Assembly (NCBI GenBank): GCA_947627075.1
Contig: CANQUR010000002.1
Span: 1-37,295, forward strand
DNA: 37,295 nucleotides
Reading direction: 5' to 3'
Origin: an uncultured Clostridia bacterium
Lineage (GTDB): Bacteria > Bacillota > Clostridia > Christensenellales > Pumilibacteraceae
In this document: positions 21,008-31,073 of the stretch, in pieces
How the letters are laid out: each line of letters starts with the position of its first letter
Numbering within the stretch: position 1 is the stretch's first letter
Program-made: the position numbers and the translations under genes
Notes under the pieces: model-generated
Seen by the model: only the letters and a program-made list of their open reading frames with translations
Database searches by the model: none
What the model was told of the DNA's origin: nothing

Positions 21008-21144
21008 TGCATTTTTTCGATAAGATTATAAACTTCGAACGAAAATATAAAGGCAACAACTCATTTAAGTATCTTGTAATCAATCAAATTGCACGTCTTG
21101 CAAAAATTCGTATCAATTGTTAATTCGGTGCATATAAATTATGT

Positions 21145-21789
21145 ATGTCAAGATTCGGCCGTAAAAGCTTTATAGCGCTTATATTAATCGGATGCGTTTT
21201 GCTTTTGCTCATTTTACATGTCACATTGAATGTAAATCCCGTAATAGAACAGGTTTCCGAAGAGGAAGTAAATGCACTTGCATCCATTGCAATAAATTCG
21301 GCTTGTGATGAGGTACTCAGCGAATATTTATCTTTGGAAATGGTGGATTACCTAATAGACAAAGACGGTAATTTACAAATGGTGACTACAAATACTGCGC
21401 TTATTAATGCCATTACGAGAAAAGCGGTAGAGGCATCTCAAAGCAAAATATCATCAATGAGCGAAAGAGGTATCCCCATACCGCTTGGATCTTTGAGTGG
21501 TATGACTGTTTTTTCGGGACAAGGACCGAATGTTTATATTAAAGCTTTTCCTATAGGCACTGTTAATTCTTCGATCTCATCGGAATTCATAGCTGCAGGC
21601 ATAAACCAAACTCGCCATAAGATCATTCTTAATATATATGCCGATGTAAAAGTCGTTTTGCCCGGAGCAGATAACGTTGTTAAAACACAAACGGAAATAT
21701 TACTTTGTGAAAATTTAATTATCGGAAAGGTGCCCGATGTTTATTTCGGCACACATAATTTGAGTGATTTGCTTAATCTTGTTCCTTAA
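21145..21789 (+). CDS. yunB: Sporulation protein YunB
   Basis: N-terminal TM then VNPVIEQVSEEEVNALASIAINSA, ISSMSERGIPIPLGSLSGMTVFSGQGPNVYIKAFPIGTVNSSISSEFIAAGINQTRHKIIL, YFG. Confidence 0.88.
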   Translation: MSRFGRKSFIALILIGCVLLLLILHVTLNVNPVIEQVSEEEVNALASIAINSACDEVLSEYLSLEMVDYLIDKDGNLQMVTTNTALINAITRKAVEASQSKISSMSERGIPIPLGSLSGMTVFSGQGPNVYIKAFPIGTVNSSISSEFIAAGINQTRHKIILNIYADVKVVLPGADNVVKTQTEILLCENLIIGKVPDVYFGTHNLSDLLNLVP

Positions 21790-21803
21790 TTGGGTAAAAA
21801 CGC

Positions 21804-21833
21804 TTGATTTATTTGCTTTTTATGTGTTATAAT
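21804..21833 (+). promoter_or_regulatory. Sigma-A promoter for pheST
   Basis: TTGATT (21804-21809), 18-bp spacer, TATAAT (21828-21833). Confidence 0.75.
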
Positions 21834-21844
21834 CTTTTTGGTAA

Positions 21845-22062
21845 AGATTGCGGCATAAGATATGTTCAAATGACAGAGAGCGTTCGTTTTGCTGAAAGAA
21901 CGCGGAACAAAAAATTTTCACCGTAGGAGCTAATCGCTGAAATAGTAGTAGGTGATCGCAAGGAGTGCGTTAAATTCCGTAAATGAGGCTTGCTTTGCAA
22001 GTAAAATTAGGTGGTACAGCGCTATTTTAGACGCCCTAATATTCTTAGGGCGTTTTTTATTT
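21845..22062 (+). ncRNA. T-box leader riboswitch (tRNA-Phe responsive, by context)
   Basis: AGAGAG (21875-21880), TTC in AAATTTTCACCG, T-box AGGTGGTACAGCGC, terminator before pheS. Confidence 0.9.
22031..22060 (+). terminator. T-box attenuator terminator upstream of pheS
   Basis: ACGCCCTAA-TATTC-TTAGGGCGT followed by TTTTTAT. Confidence 0.92.
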
Positions 22063-22075
22063 TTATGGAGGAGAA

Positions 22076-23092
22076 ATGGAACAAAAAATTTCTGAAATTA
22101 TTCAAAGGACTACGTTAAGGATCAATGCGATTAATTCGGTAAAAGAATTAAATGATCTAAAGGTCGAAGTTTTAGGAAAAAGCGGCGAGCTTACTCTTAT
22201 ATTGAGAGGACTTAAGGATGTAAATGCCCAAGATCGACCGATCGTAGGCAAGATCGTCAATGATGCGAGAGTAGAACTCGAAAATGCTATTGAAGCTAAA
22301 CTCGGTGTACTCGAAAGAAAGGAACTCAATGATAAATTAATGAAGGAAAAAATAGATATCACTATAGACCGAAAAAGACCTATCGGAAAATTACATCCTT
22401 TGAATGAGATAAAGCGAAAAGCCATAGACTTCTTTGTGTGTATGGGATTCATAGTGACTGATTCTCCGGAAATAGAGACAACTTACTATAATTTTGATAT
22501 GTTAAACATTCCGCCTGATCATCCTGCAAGAGAACCTCAAGATACTTTTTTTGTGACAGACGAAATTATTTTACGCACTCAAACTTCCGCCGGACAGATC
22601 CGTACCATGGAAAAAATCAAACCCCCGATAAAAATGATTTCACCGGGAAGAGTATTTCGAAGCGATGAAGCCGATGCTACGCATACTCCTTGTTTTCATC
22701 AAATGGAAGGGCTTGTTGTAGATAAGGGAATAACAATGTGTGATTTGAAAGGTACTTTATCTTCATTTGCCAAACATTTTTTTGCCGCCGATACAAAAAT
22801 CAGATTTCGTCCGTCTCATTTTCCTTTTACGGAGCCGAGCGTCGAAGTTGACGTATCGTGTGTCCATTGCGGAGGCAAAGGATGTAATGTTTGTAAAGGT
22901 ACCGGCTGGATAGAAATTTTAGGCGCAGGCATGGTAAATCGCAAAGTTTTATCCGGTTGCGGCATAGATCCTGATATTTATACCGGATTTGCTTTCGGTG
23001 TAGGACTTGATCGAATTACGGCAATAATTCATGGTATCAATGACGCAAGAGTACCATTCGAAGGCGATATTCGCTTTCTTAAACAATTTTAG
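22076..23092 (+). CDS. pheS: Phenylalanyl-tRNA synthetase alpha subunit
   Basis: GRKHPLNEIK-like RPIGKLHPLNEIKRKAIDFFVCMGF, FDMLNIPPDHPAREPQDTF, RTQTSAGQIRTME, FRSDEADATHTPCFHQMEGLVVD, GFAFGVGLDRI; zinc-knuckle CVHCGGKGCNVCKGTGW. Confidence 0.98.
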   Translation: MEQKISEIIQRTTLRINAINSVKELNDLKVEVLGKSGELTLILRGLKDVNAQDRPIVGKIVNDARVELENAIEAKLGVLERKELNDKLMKEKIDITIDRKRPIGKLHPLNEIKRKAIDFFVCMGFIVTDSPEIETTYYNFDMLNIPPDHPAREPQDTFFVTDEIILRTQTSAGQIRTMEKIKPPIKMISPGRVFRSDEADATHTPCFHQMEGLVVDKGITMCDLKGTLSSFAKHFFAADTKIRFRPSHFPFTEPSVEVDVSCVHCGGKGCNVCKGTGWIEILGAGMVNRKVLSGCGIDPDIYTGFAFGVGLDRITAIIHGINDARVPFEGDIRFLKQF

Positions 23093-23101
23093 GAGGCAAT
23101 T

Positions 23102-25474
23102 ATGAAATTACCTATAAGTTGGTTGAATGATTTTATAGAAACCGAAGCGAGCGTAGATGATATATGCAATGCCTTGACGGGTATAGGTTTTGAAGTAGAA
23201 GAAGTGATAAAATATGGTATTAATATCTCAAATGTCGTTGTCGGAAAGATAATAGAATTAATGCCTCATCCGGATGCGGATAAACTGAAAGTTTGTAAAG
23301 TGGATATAGGTAACGAAGTCCTTACCGTCATAACAGGCGCCGATAATGTCAAAGTCAATGACATTGTACCGGTAGCGAAGGATGGGGCTGTTTTGCCTAA
23401 TGGAAAGACCATTAAAGCGGCACCGTTAAGGGGAATAATGAGCTATGGAATGCTATGTTCGGGTGGTGAGCTTAATATAAATGATGCGTTTGTATCGGGA
23501 GCTTCCGTAAATGGAATTTTGATTTTAGATGGTGACCTTAAAATAGGTGAAGATATAATAAAAGCTTTGAAATTGGATGAAACGGTTTTGGATATATCTA
23601 TTACCGCAAATCGTTCTGATTGTCATTCTATTTTCGGTTTGGCTCGAGAAATTGCCACCTCATTGAAACTTAACATAAAGGAACCGAATTTTGAATTTAC
23701 ACTTGCCGCAAACAGCGAAAAAATACCTTCTGTCAAAATTTCAACTTCGGAATGTCCTGTGTACTCTCGATCAATGATTTCAGATATTAAAATAGAAGAA
23801 AGTCCGAAATGGATGCAAAGACGCCTGTTTATGTGTGACATAAATCCTATAAATAATGTAGTAGATATCACAAATTATGTTCTTTTGGAAATTGGTCAAC
23901 CTTTGCATGCTTTTGATCGCAAGATTATAAACGGTAATATCATAGTCAGAAATGCGTCTGTAGGTGAGAAAATTACGGCGCTCAACGGAGAAGAATATGC
24001 TTTGTCTCCTTATATGACTTTGATTTGTGACGAAGAAAAGCCACTCGCAATTGCCGGTGTAATGGGAGGAAAATTTAGCGGAATAACAAATGATACAAAA
24101 ACGGTATTTTTGGAAAGTGCTCGTTTCAATAGAGGAAATATCCGAAATACTTCGTTAAAACTTGGCTTAAGATCCGATTCCTCGAAAAAATTTGAAAGAG
24201 GCGTGGATTATTATAGTGTAGAATTCGGGCGTAGGCGTGCATTGGCGTTATTTGAGCAACTTGGCGTAGGTAAGGTAGTATATGACTGTCCAATAGATGA
24301 ACGTCCGATAAAATCTATAAAGACCTCGACTTCTCAGATTAATGCTCTCCTTGGAATAGTTATCCCCAAAAAGGATATCATATCTATTCTTGAAACATTG
24401 GGTATGAAAGTCGAAGTCGATAAAAATGAACTTAATGTTTCGATTCCTGCTTATCGTGAGGACATAGATAACTATACCGATCTTGCCGAAGAGGTCATAA
24501 GATTTTATGGTTATGATAAGATGAATGAAACGTTTATGCCAACATCGTCTGTTACGATCGGCGGCTTAACGTATAGACAAAAGCATATTGAAGATATAAA
24601 AGATATGTTATGTGCCTATGGCGCTTACGAAATAATGACATATTCTTTTACAGATGAAAAGGTTTATGATAAATTGTGCCTTTTAGAAAACGACAGAAGA
24701 AGATCTGCAATCAAAATACGCAATCCTATAAGCGAAGATCTTTCGATAATGAAAACCGAACTTGTATCCGGCATGCTTTCGGTCATAGCAACAAATCTCA
24801 CTCGTAGAAATGATAATTTCAGACTGTTCGAATTAGCAAAAGTATATGAGGCAGAATTACCCGTAAAAGATCTTCCTAACGAAAGAGATACGCTATGTGT
24901 AAGTTTGGTTGGGGGTAAAGAGGATTTTTATGAAATAAAAAGTATTTTTACTGGCATATTGGATAATTTCAAAATCGCTTACACAATTAAGTCGTCAAAC
25001 GAACCTTATTTGCATCCCGGGATAAGCGCAGATCTTTATGTCGGAGATAAACTTATTGCATCTTTTGGTAAACTCCATCCATCTGTATGTAAAAATTTCG
25101 GCATAAAAAAGTCCGATATTTTTATTGGGCAAATGCATTGTGAGATAATTACAGAACAAAAAGAAACTGTTGTTAAATATAAGCCATTACCCAAATTTCC
25201 TTCGGTCGAAAGAGATCTTGCTATAATAGTAAATGAAAGCATAACTATCGGTGATATTGTAGATGCCATTAAAAAGAGTGATAAAATCATAGAAAATGTT
25301 GAACTTTTTGATATTTATCGCGGGGAGCAGATCGAAAAGGGTTACAAGAGTGTGGCGCTGAAAATCAAACTTGTTCCCGTTGATAAAACTTTGATCGATT
25401 CCGAAATTGCCGATATTATGGGGAAAGTTCTTTCGGCATTAAAGAATAAATTTGATGCAAGGGTAAGAGAATGA
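23102..25474 (+). CDS. pheT: Phenylalanyl-tRNA synthetase beta subunit
   Basis: MKLPISWLNDFIETEASVDDI, EMBD-type HPDADKLKVCKVDIG, NPINNVVDITNYVLLEIGQPLHAFD, VMGGKFSGITNDTKTVFLESARF, KFPSVERDLAIIV. Confidence 0.98.
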   Translation: MKLPISWLNDFIETEASVDDICNALTGIGFEVEEVIKYGINISNVVVGKIIELMPHPDADKLKVCKVDIGNEVLTVITGADNVKVNDIVPVAKDGAVLPNGKTIKAAPLRGIMSYGMLCSGGELNINDAFVSGASVNGILILDGDLKIGEDIIKALKLDETVLDISITANRSDCHSIFGLAREIATSLKLNIKEPNFEFTLAANSEKIPSVKISTSECPVYSRSMISDIKIEESPKWMQRRLFMCDINPINNVVDITNYVLLEIGQPLHAFDRKIINGNIIVRNASVGEKITALNGEEYALSPYMTLICDEEKPLAIAGVMGGKFSGITNDTKTVFLESARFNRGNIRNTSLKLGLRSDSSKKFERGVDYYSVEFGRRRALALFEQLGVGKVVYDCPIDERPIKSIKTSTSQINALLGIVIPKKDIISILETLGMKVEVDKNELNVSIPAYREDIDNYTDLAEEVIRFYGYDKMNETFMPTSSVTIGGLTYRQKHIEDIKDMLCAYGAYEIMTYSFTDEKVYDKLCLLENDRRRSAIKIRNPISEDLSIMKTELVSGMLSVIATNLTRRNDNFRLFELAKVYEAELPVKDLPNERDTLCVSLVGGKEDFYEIKSIFTGILDNFKIAYTIKSSNEPYLHPGISADLYVGDKLIASFGKLHPSVCKNFGIKKSDIFIGQMHCEIITEQKETVVKYKPLPKFPSVERDLAIIVNESITIGDIVDAIKKSDKIIENVELFDIYRGEQIEKGYKSVALKIKLVPVDKTLIDSEIADIMGKVLSALKNKFDARVRE
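23829..23843. repeat. Dispersed palindrome copy 6: TTATGTGTGACATAA (14/15), in pheT
   Basis: Preceded by CTGT as in copies 2 and 3; in frame ATG TGT GAC ATA (MCDI). Confidence 0.85.
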
Positions 25475-27588
25475 CGGAAATACTCGCTCCGGTCGGGAAT
25501 TTCGATATGTTGAAAGCGGCGGTTGTCAATGGGGCCGATTCGATTTATGTTGGGCTTCCGAGGTTCAGCGCTCGCGCAAAAGCCGCTAATTTTAATAATG
25601 AACAGTTAAAGGATGCAATAGATTATGCACATCTTTATGGCGTAAAAGTTTATGTTGCAATAAATACGATCATAAAGAATGAAGAGATCGATGATGCTCT
25701 TTCGGAAGCAAAAAATGCGCTTAAAAATAATGCCGATGCTCTTATTTTACAAGATTTGGGTTTAAGCGAATTAATAAGAAAAGATTGTCCCGATGCAGTT
25801 TTACATGCAAGTACACAAATGGGTGTGCATAATCTCGAGGGTGCCATAGTCGCAAAACAACTTGGTTTTTCACGAGTTATTTTGTCGAGAGAAACCTTGC
25901 TTGAAGACATTATCAAGATCAAAAAAAATATAGATATAGAAGTCGAATGCTTTGTGCAAGGCGCATTATGTATTGCTTTTTCAGGCAATTGTTATTTTAG
26001 CAGTTTAGCGAGCGGTTTTAGTGGTAATCGCGGAAAGTGTATGCAACTTTGTCGAAAGTCTTATTCCGCTATCATCAATGGAAAACCTTTTGAATCCGGT
26101 TATCTGCTTTCGGCAAAGGATTTGATGCTTGCGGATAAAATCGATGAACTTGTAAATGCCGGCGTTGATTCGTTCAAAATCGAAGGCAGACTTCGTCGCC
26201 CGGAATATGTCGCAGAAACGGTCAGAGTATATAAAAAAGCATTAAACGGCACTTTGGACGATAAAGATCTGGTTTCATTGAAAAAGGTGTTTAACAGAGG
26301 TGACTATACCAAGGGGCATTTATTCAATGCGACAAATAAGATCCTCGATATCGACATAGCATCCAATAAAGGAATTTATGTCGGTAAAGTAATAAAGCTT
26401 CATGGAAATTCTGCAACGACAAACGTGCGATTAAACAAGGGCGATGGTATAAAATTTCTGCGTAATGGTAAGGAAGTCGGTGGAGCAAGTATAAAGCAAA
26501 CCGGAAATGTAACAGGCTTTGAAGGAAATGTCAAAATAGGGGACGAAGTATATTTGACTACGGATGATGAGTTCAATAGACAGGTTATGGCACGTGAACG
26601 TAAATTGCCTGTTAGTATTGATATGGATCTTGATTCCGAAATTATAAATGCTAAATATTCATTGGTTTCAGTTTCACTTAATATAAAAAATATTTTACCT
26701 GCTCGGAATTTGCCGATTACAGAAGCCGATATAATGGGAAATTTTAATAAATCAGAATTATTTTATGTTGATTCGGTCAAATTATCAGGTAAGCCGTCAT
26801 TTATGAAAAAGGCAGACCTCAATGCTTTAAGGCGAGAAACATATGAGGAATTAAAGTCAAAAATAATCAATGATTATAAAATTTTGTCTAATTCTATGCG
26901 TTCGACGCTATTTATGTCAGACATTATTAGTAGCGATATCGGCAATTTACTGCATGATAAGCCAATTTATCAAGTCAGTTCCGTTGATCAAATTACAGAC
27001 GAAATGCAGATCATAGCAGTTAATCCGGAAGAATATTCTGTCGAGTATTTGTCGAAATTTTATAAGTATTACGATAGAGCTATCTTAAACTTGCCGAATA
27101 TAGCAAGAGGAAAAGATATGGCAATTTTGAAAGAAATAGTTGATAAATGCGACTTTGCCGGTTATATAATAAACAATTTGTACGGATTGGAGATAGTAAG
27201 AGGAAAACCGGCTATTCTAGGTTGCGGTATGAATATTGTAAATGATGTTTTAAGTGTCCCTAAAATTTATTCGGTAGAGTCCGACACTGTTTTGAAAAAT
27301 GGATATGTTTACGCAAAAGGCAATTTACCATTGATGCATTTTTGTCACTGCGAAAAAAAAGAGCTTATAAACGGTTGCAAAAATTGCAATGGATATGATA
27401 TAACTTTATTGTACGAAAACATGAAGTACAAAATAAGAAGATATAAAATATACTATTGTTATAGTCAACTTTTGAATTGCGCAAATCTTAACGTGCCACG
27501 AGCCAATATGAATAAAATCGTTATAGATCTTTCTTACGAGAAAGCAATGTCGGATACAAAGGGTAATTATGGCAGGGGATTAAAATAA
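25471..27588 (+). CDS. U32 family peptidase / RNA hydroxylation-type protein
   Basis: EILAPVGNFDMLKAAVVNGADSIYVGLPRFSARAKA, ECFVQGALCIAFSGNCYFSS, GNRGKCMQLCRKSY, SFKIEGRLRRPEYVAETVRVYKKAL. Confidence 0.93.
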   Translation: MTEILAPVGNFDMLKAAVVNGADSIYVGLPRFSARAKAANFNNEQLKDAIDYAHLYGVKVYVAINTIIKNEEIDDALSEAKNALKNNADALILQDLGLSELIRKDCPDAVLHASTQMGVHNLEGAIVAKQLGFSRVILSRETLLEDIIKIKKNIDIEVECFVQGALCIAFSGNCYFSSLASGFSGNRGKCMQLCRKSYSAIINGKPFESGYLLSAKDLMLADKIDELVNAGVDSFKIEGRLRRPEYVAETVRVYKKALNGTLDDKDLVSLKKVFNRGDYTKGHLFNATNKILDIDIASNKGIYVGKVIKLHGNSATTNVRLNKGDGIKFLRNGKEVGGASIKQTGNVTGFEGNVKIGDEVYLTTDDEFNRQVMARERKLPVSIDMDLDSEIINAKYSLVSVSLNIKNILPARNLPITEADIMGNFNKSELFYVDSVKLSGKPSFMKKADLNALRRETYEELKSKIINDYKILSNSMRSTLFMSDIISSDIGNLLHDKPIYQVSSVDQITDEMQIIAVNPEEYSVEYLSKFYKYYDRAILNLPNIARGKDMAILKEIVDKCDFAGYIINNLYGLEIVRGKPAILGCGMNIVNDVLSVPKIYSVESDTVLKNGYVYAKGNLPLMHFCHCEKKELINGCKNCNGYDITLLYENMKYKIRRYKIYYCYSQLLNCANLNVPRANMNKIVIDLSYEKAMSDTKGNYGRGLK
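26912..26926. repeat. Dispersed palindrome copy 7: TTATGTCAGACATTA (14/15), in U32 peptidase gene
   Basis: In frame ATG TCA GAC ATT (MSDI). Confidence 0.85.
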
Positions 27589-27591
27589 ACA

Positions 27592-29946
27592 ATGGATCAA
27601 AAAACTCTTAAGACATTGGAATATGACAAGATACTTGTAAAGATTCAAAATTTTGCGGCTTCTACTTATTCAAAGACGCAAGTTATGTCATTGCTACCAT
27701 ATGAGAAGGATTCCGATATAAAGACAGCTATTGACGAAGTGGTCGAAGCTTATAATGTTAAGTATACCTTGGGTCTTAATCCGATCGAGGAGTTTGATGA
27801 TTGTATCGATGTATGCAAAAAGGCGAATAAAGGAGCGATTTTGACGCCATCAGAGCTATTGAAAATTCGATCTTTACTTCGTGCGGGCCGAATAGCTCAA
27901 TCGGTTCTTGCCTCTACGGATTTTGCACTGCTAAAAAACTATTCTCAAAATTATTTAGTAGATAAAAGTTTAGAAAGTGATATCGATCTTTGTATAATAT
28001 CCGAAAATGAAATCAGCGATAATGCCAGCACTACATTAAAAGATATAAGACGAAAATTAGCGGAAAAGCAAAATGCGTTAAAGGAAAAACTTTCGAGTTA
28101 TTTTCGCAAAAGTGAATATTCCAAATATCTGCAAGATAATCTCGTTACTATCCGTAACGATCGATTTGTTTTGCCTGTAAGATCTGAATATCGTTCATCT
28201 GTCCCAGGACTTATTCACGATATTTCGGCAAGCGGGGCGACGGTTTTTATCGAGCCGTTTACGGTTGTAGAGACAAACAATGAAATTAAAAGTCTTTCGC
28301 TTAAAGAATCTGCCGAGATAGAAAGAATATTATCGGATTTCACCAAACGAATTGCGGATGCGGAAGAGAATTTGTACAAAATACAAGCTGCGGTAAGCGC
28401 TCTCGATATTATTTTTGCTAAAATGATGTATTCCGTATCTATCAACGGTACTGTTCCCAAACTAAATAAAAAAGGGATAGTGAACCTTAAGGAAGCGAGG
28501 CATCCGCTTATAGATCCGCACAGTGTAGTACCGGTAAACATATCGATAGGTAAAGATTGCCGTATTCTGATGATCACCGGTCCAAATACGGGCGGCAAAA
28601 CAGTATGTTTGAAAACAACAGGGCTTATTTGTCTTATGGCTTATACCGGACTTTTTATTCCGTGCCTAAATGAAAGCGAGGTCGCTGTTTTTGACAATAT
28701 TTATTGTGATATAGGCGATGAGCAAAGTATAGCCGAATCGTTGAGCACTTTTTCATCCCATATGGTCAATTTGATAAAAATAACAGATATGATGACTGCT
28801 GACACTCTTTTATTGCTTGATGAGCTCGGTGGAGGGACTGATCCTCGAGAGGGCGCGGCTCTTGCTATAGGTATTATCAAATATGTGGAAATTTGGAAGA
28901 GTACGGCTATAATAACTACACATTATGGCGAATTAAAAGAATATGCGTTGACATCTCCCAATATTACAAATGCGAGTATGCAATTCGATCATGAGACGCT
29001 GAAGCCGACATACAAACTCATGCTTGGGATGCCCGGCACAAGCAATGCTATAAATATAGCAAAGACCTTGGGGCTTAATGAAACTATATTAAAATTTGCG
29101 CTTGAAAGCATGGATCAAGAAAAGCTCGAATTTGATAAACTTATAAAGAGCGCCGAGGATATGAAAAAAAAGGCCGAAGAAGAGCTTAAACAAACCGAAA
29201 TGATAAAAGATGAACTTATTGTCATAAAAAATAAATTACTTGCCGATCAAGAGGTATTAAAAGAAAAGCTCGAACGAATCAATTTTTCCGCAAAGACCGA
29301 AATAAAAAAAATAGTTGCGACAGGTGTTGAAAAAGCAGACGATCTTATAGAACAGCTCAAGGAAAAAGTGAAGCAGGCTGACGAGCGTGCTTTGATTGAG
29401 GCGAGATCCATAAAAAAACAGCTTGAAAATATTGCGTATGATATTGATAATGATGATGACAGCGCTTATGAGGATATAGACGTATCAAAATTAAAAATAG
29501 GAGATAAAGTCTATATAAAAACCTTGCATTCTATAGGTACGCTCATTGGCTTTGCAGATAAAAAAGGCGAAATGGAAATAATGTTGGGCTCCATAAAGAC
29601 AAAGATAAAAGTTGCGGATATTGCAAAACCGATCATGCCAGAAGTGAAACAGAAGCAAAAGAAGGCAGAATATAAACCGATGCCCAAGGCAAATGAGTTT
29701 TCTATGATTCCCGAAGTAAATGTTATCGGAAATACAGTAAGCGAAGCAATAGAAATTATTGAGCCGTATCTTATAAATATGGCTTATTCCGAAGGCGTAA
29801 AGGTTTTAAGGATTGTGCATGGCAAGGGGACAGGCGCACTCGGGAAAGGTGTGCAACAATACTTGAAAACGCTTTCGTTTGTAAAGTCGTTCAGATATGG
29901 CGGCTATGGCGAAGGTGAGCGCGGTGTTACGATAGTGGAACTTTAG
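27592..29946 (+). CDS. mutS2: Endonuclease/ribosome rescue ATPase MutS2 with C-terminal Smr domain
   Basis: TLEYDKIL, ITGPNTGGKTVCLKTTGL Walker A, LLLDELGGGTDPREGAALA, HGKGTGALGKGVQQYLK...FRYGGYGEGERGVTIVEL. Confidence 0.97.
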   Translation: MDQKTLKTLEYDKILVKIQNFAASTYSKTQVMSLLPYEKDSDIKTAIDEVVEAYNVKYTLGLNPIEEFDDCIDVCKKANKGAILTPSELLKIRSLLRAGRIAQSVLASTDFALLKNYSQNYLVDKSLESDIDLCIISENEISDNASTTLKDIRRKLAEKQNALKEKLSSYFRKSEYSKYLQDNLVTIRNDRFVLPVRSEYRSSVPGLIHDISASGATVFIEPFTVVETNNEIKSLSLKESAEIERILSDFTKRIADAEENLYKIQAAVSALDIIFAKMMYSVSINGTVPKLNKKGIVNLKEARHPLIDPHSVVPVNISIGKDCRILMITGPNTGGKTVCLKTTGLICLMAYTGLFIPCLNESEVAVFDNIYCDIGDEQSIAESLSTFSSHMVNLIKITDMMTADTLLLLDELGGGTDPREGAALAIGIIKYVEIWKSTAIITTHYGELKEYALTSPNITNASMQFDHETLKPTYKLMLGMPGTSNAINIAKTLGLNETILKFALESMDQEKLEFDKLIKSAEDMKKKAEEELKQTEMIKDELIVIKNKLLADQEVLKEKLERINFSAKTEIKKIVATGVEKADDLIEQLKEKVKQADERALIEARSIKKQLENIAYDIDNDDDSAYEDIDVSKLKIGDKVYIKTLHSIGTLIGFADKKGEMEIMLGSIKTKIKVADIAKPIMPEVKQKQKKAEYKPMPKANEFSMIPEVNVIGNTVSEAIEIIEPYLINMAYSEGVKVLRIVHGKGTGALGKGVQQYLKTLSFVKSFRYGGYGEGERGVTIVEL

Positions 29947-29957
29947 AGGAGAATATA

Positions 29958-31073
29958 ATGATATTTTTAGATAACGCTTCAACAACGAAGCCTTGTGCAA
30001 CATTGTCGGATATTTATAATTTGGCAACGGAATTTTATTTTAATCCATCCGCTTTGTATGGCGAGGGTTTGAAAACAAAAAATATTATTGAAGAAGCTCG
30101 TAAAACCATCGCATCGCTTTTGGGCGCGGAAAGAGATGAGATATATTTTACATCATGCGCTACCGAAAGCAATAATTGGGCATTTGAAAGAGGGATCAAA
30201 AATAAAAAAGGCAATATAGTTGTATCGTCATCCGAACATGCTTCCGGATATGAATGCGCGATGATGCAAAAAAGTAAAGGCATAGATGTTAGATTTGCTA
30301 AATTAAATTCCGATGGAACGATCGATGAAGATGATTTATTTTCAAAAATCGATGAAAATACGTGTTTTGTTTCGATAATCCATTGTTCAAATGAGACCGG
30401 CGTCTTGAATGACATTTCAAAAATAGCCGAAAAAATTAAAAAGATTTATCCGAGAACGATCGTACATTCCGATGGAGTTCAAGCATTTTTGAAATACAAC
30501 TACAACTTAAAAGAGCTTGGCGTGGATTTATATAGTATAAGCGCGCATAAGATCGGCGGACTCAAGGGAATCGGCGCATTGTTTATTCGGCGTGGATTAA
30601 CTATTCCGCCGCTTCTTTCCGGCGGAGGACAAGAAAGAGGACTTCGTTCCGGAACGGAAAATGTTTTCGGCATATTGAGTTTTGCGGAGGCGGCAAAATT
30701 TTATAAACAACATTACAACCGTGATTTAATATTGCAAATGAGAAGGTATATGGCAGAAAATTTGGCATTATTAAATGTTAAAATAAACGGTAATGATTCG
30801 GCTCATAGTATTTTATCGATAACAATACCTGGCATAAAAGCAGAGATTTTGCAACATATGCTTTCGGATAAAAAAATTTTGATAGGTTTGGGCTCGGCTT
30901 GTTCATCAAGATCAAGAAACAACAGAGTCTTGAGCGCCATTGGCTTGACTCCCAAAGAGATTGAGGGCAGTATTCGTATCAGTTTCGGGATAGATAATGA
31001 TTTGGAACAGATCATTTATGCGACAAGGATCATAAAAGAAGAAATTGTTAAGTTAAGAGGTAATATACAATGA
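29958..31073 (+). CDS. Cysteine desulfurase (NifS/IscS family)
   Basis: IFLDNASTTKP, FTSCATESNNWAFERG, SISAHKIGGLKGIGALFIRRG, GGGQERGLRSGTENV, GLGSACSSRS. Confidence 0.95.
   Translation: MIFLDNASTTKPCATLSDIYNLATEFYFNPSALYGEGLKTKNIIEEARKTIASLLGAERDEIYFTSCATESNNWAFERGIKNKKGNIVVSSSEHASGYECAMMQKSKGIDVRFAKLNSDGTIDEDDLFSKIDENTCFVSIIHCSNETGVLNDISKIAEKIKKIYPRTIVHSDGVQAFLKYNYNLKELGVDLYSISAHKIGGLKGIGALFIRRGLTIPPLLSGGGQERGLRSGTENVFGILSFAEAAKFYKQHYNRDLILQMRRYMAENLALLNVKINGNDSAHSILSITIPGIKAEILQHMLSDKKILIGLGSACSSRSRNNRVLSAIGLTPKEIEGSIRISFGIDNDLEQIIYATRIIKEEIVKLRGNIQ

Noticed and set aside
21105-21144. Possible sigma-E promoter (CATATAAA) upstream of yunB
   Set aside because: Match is weak and too close to the ATG for a normal leader in an AT-rich region; would need transcript data.
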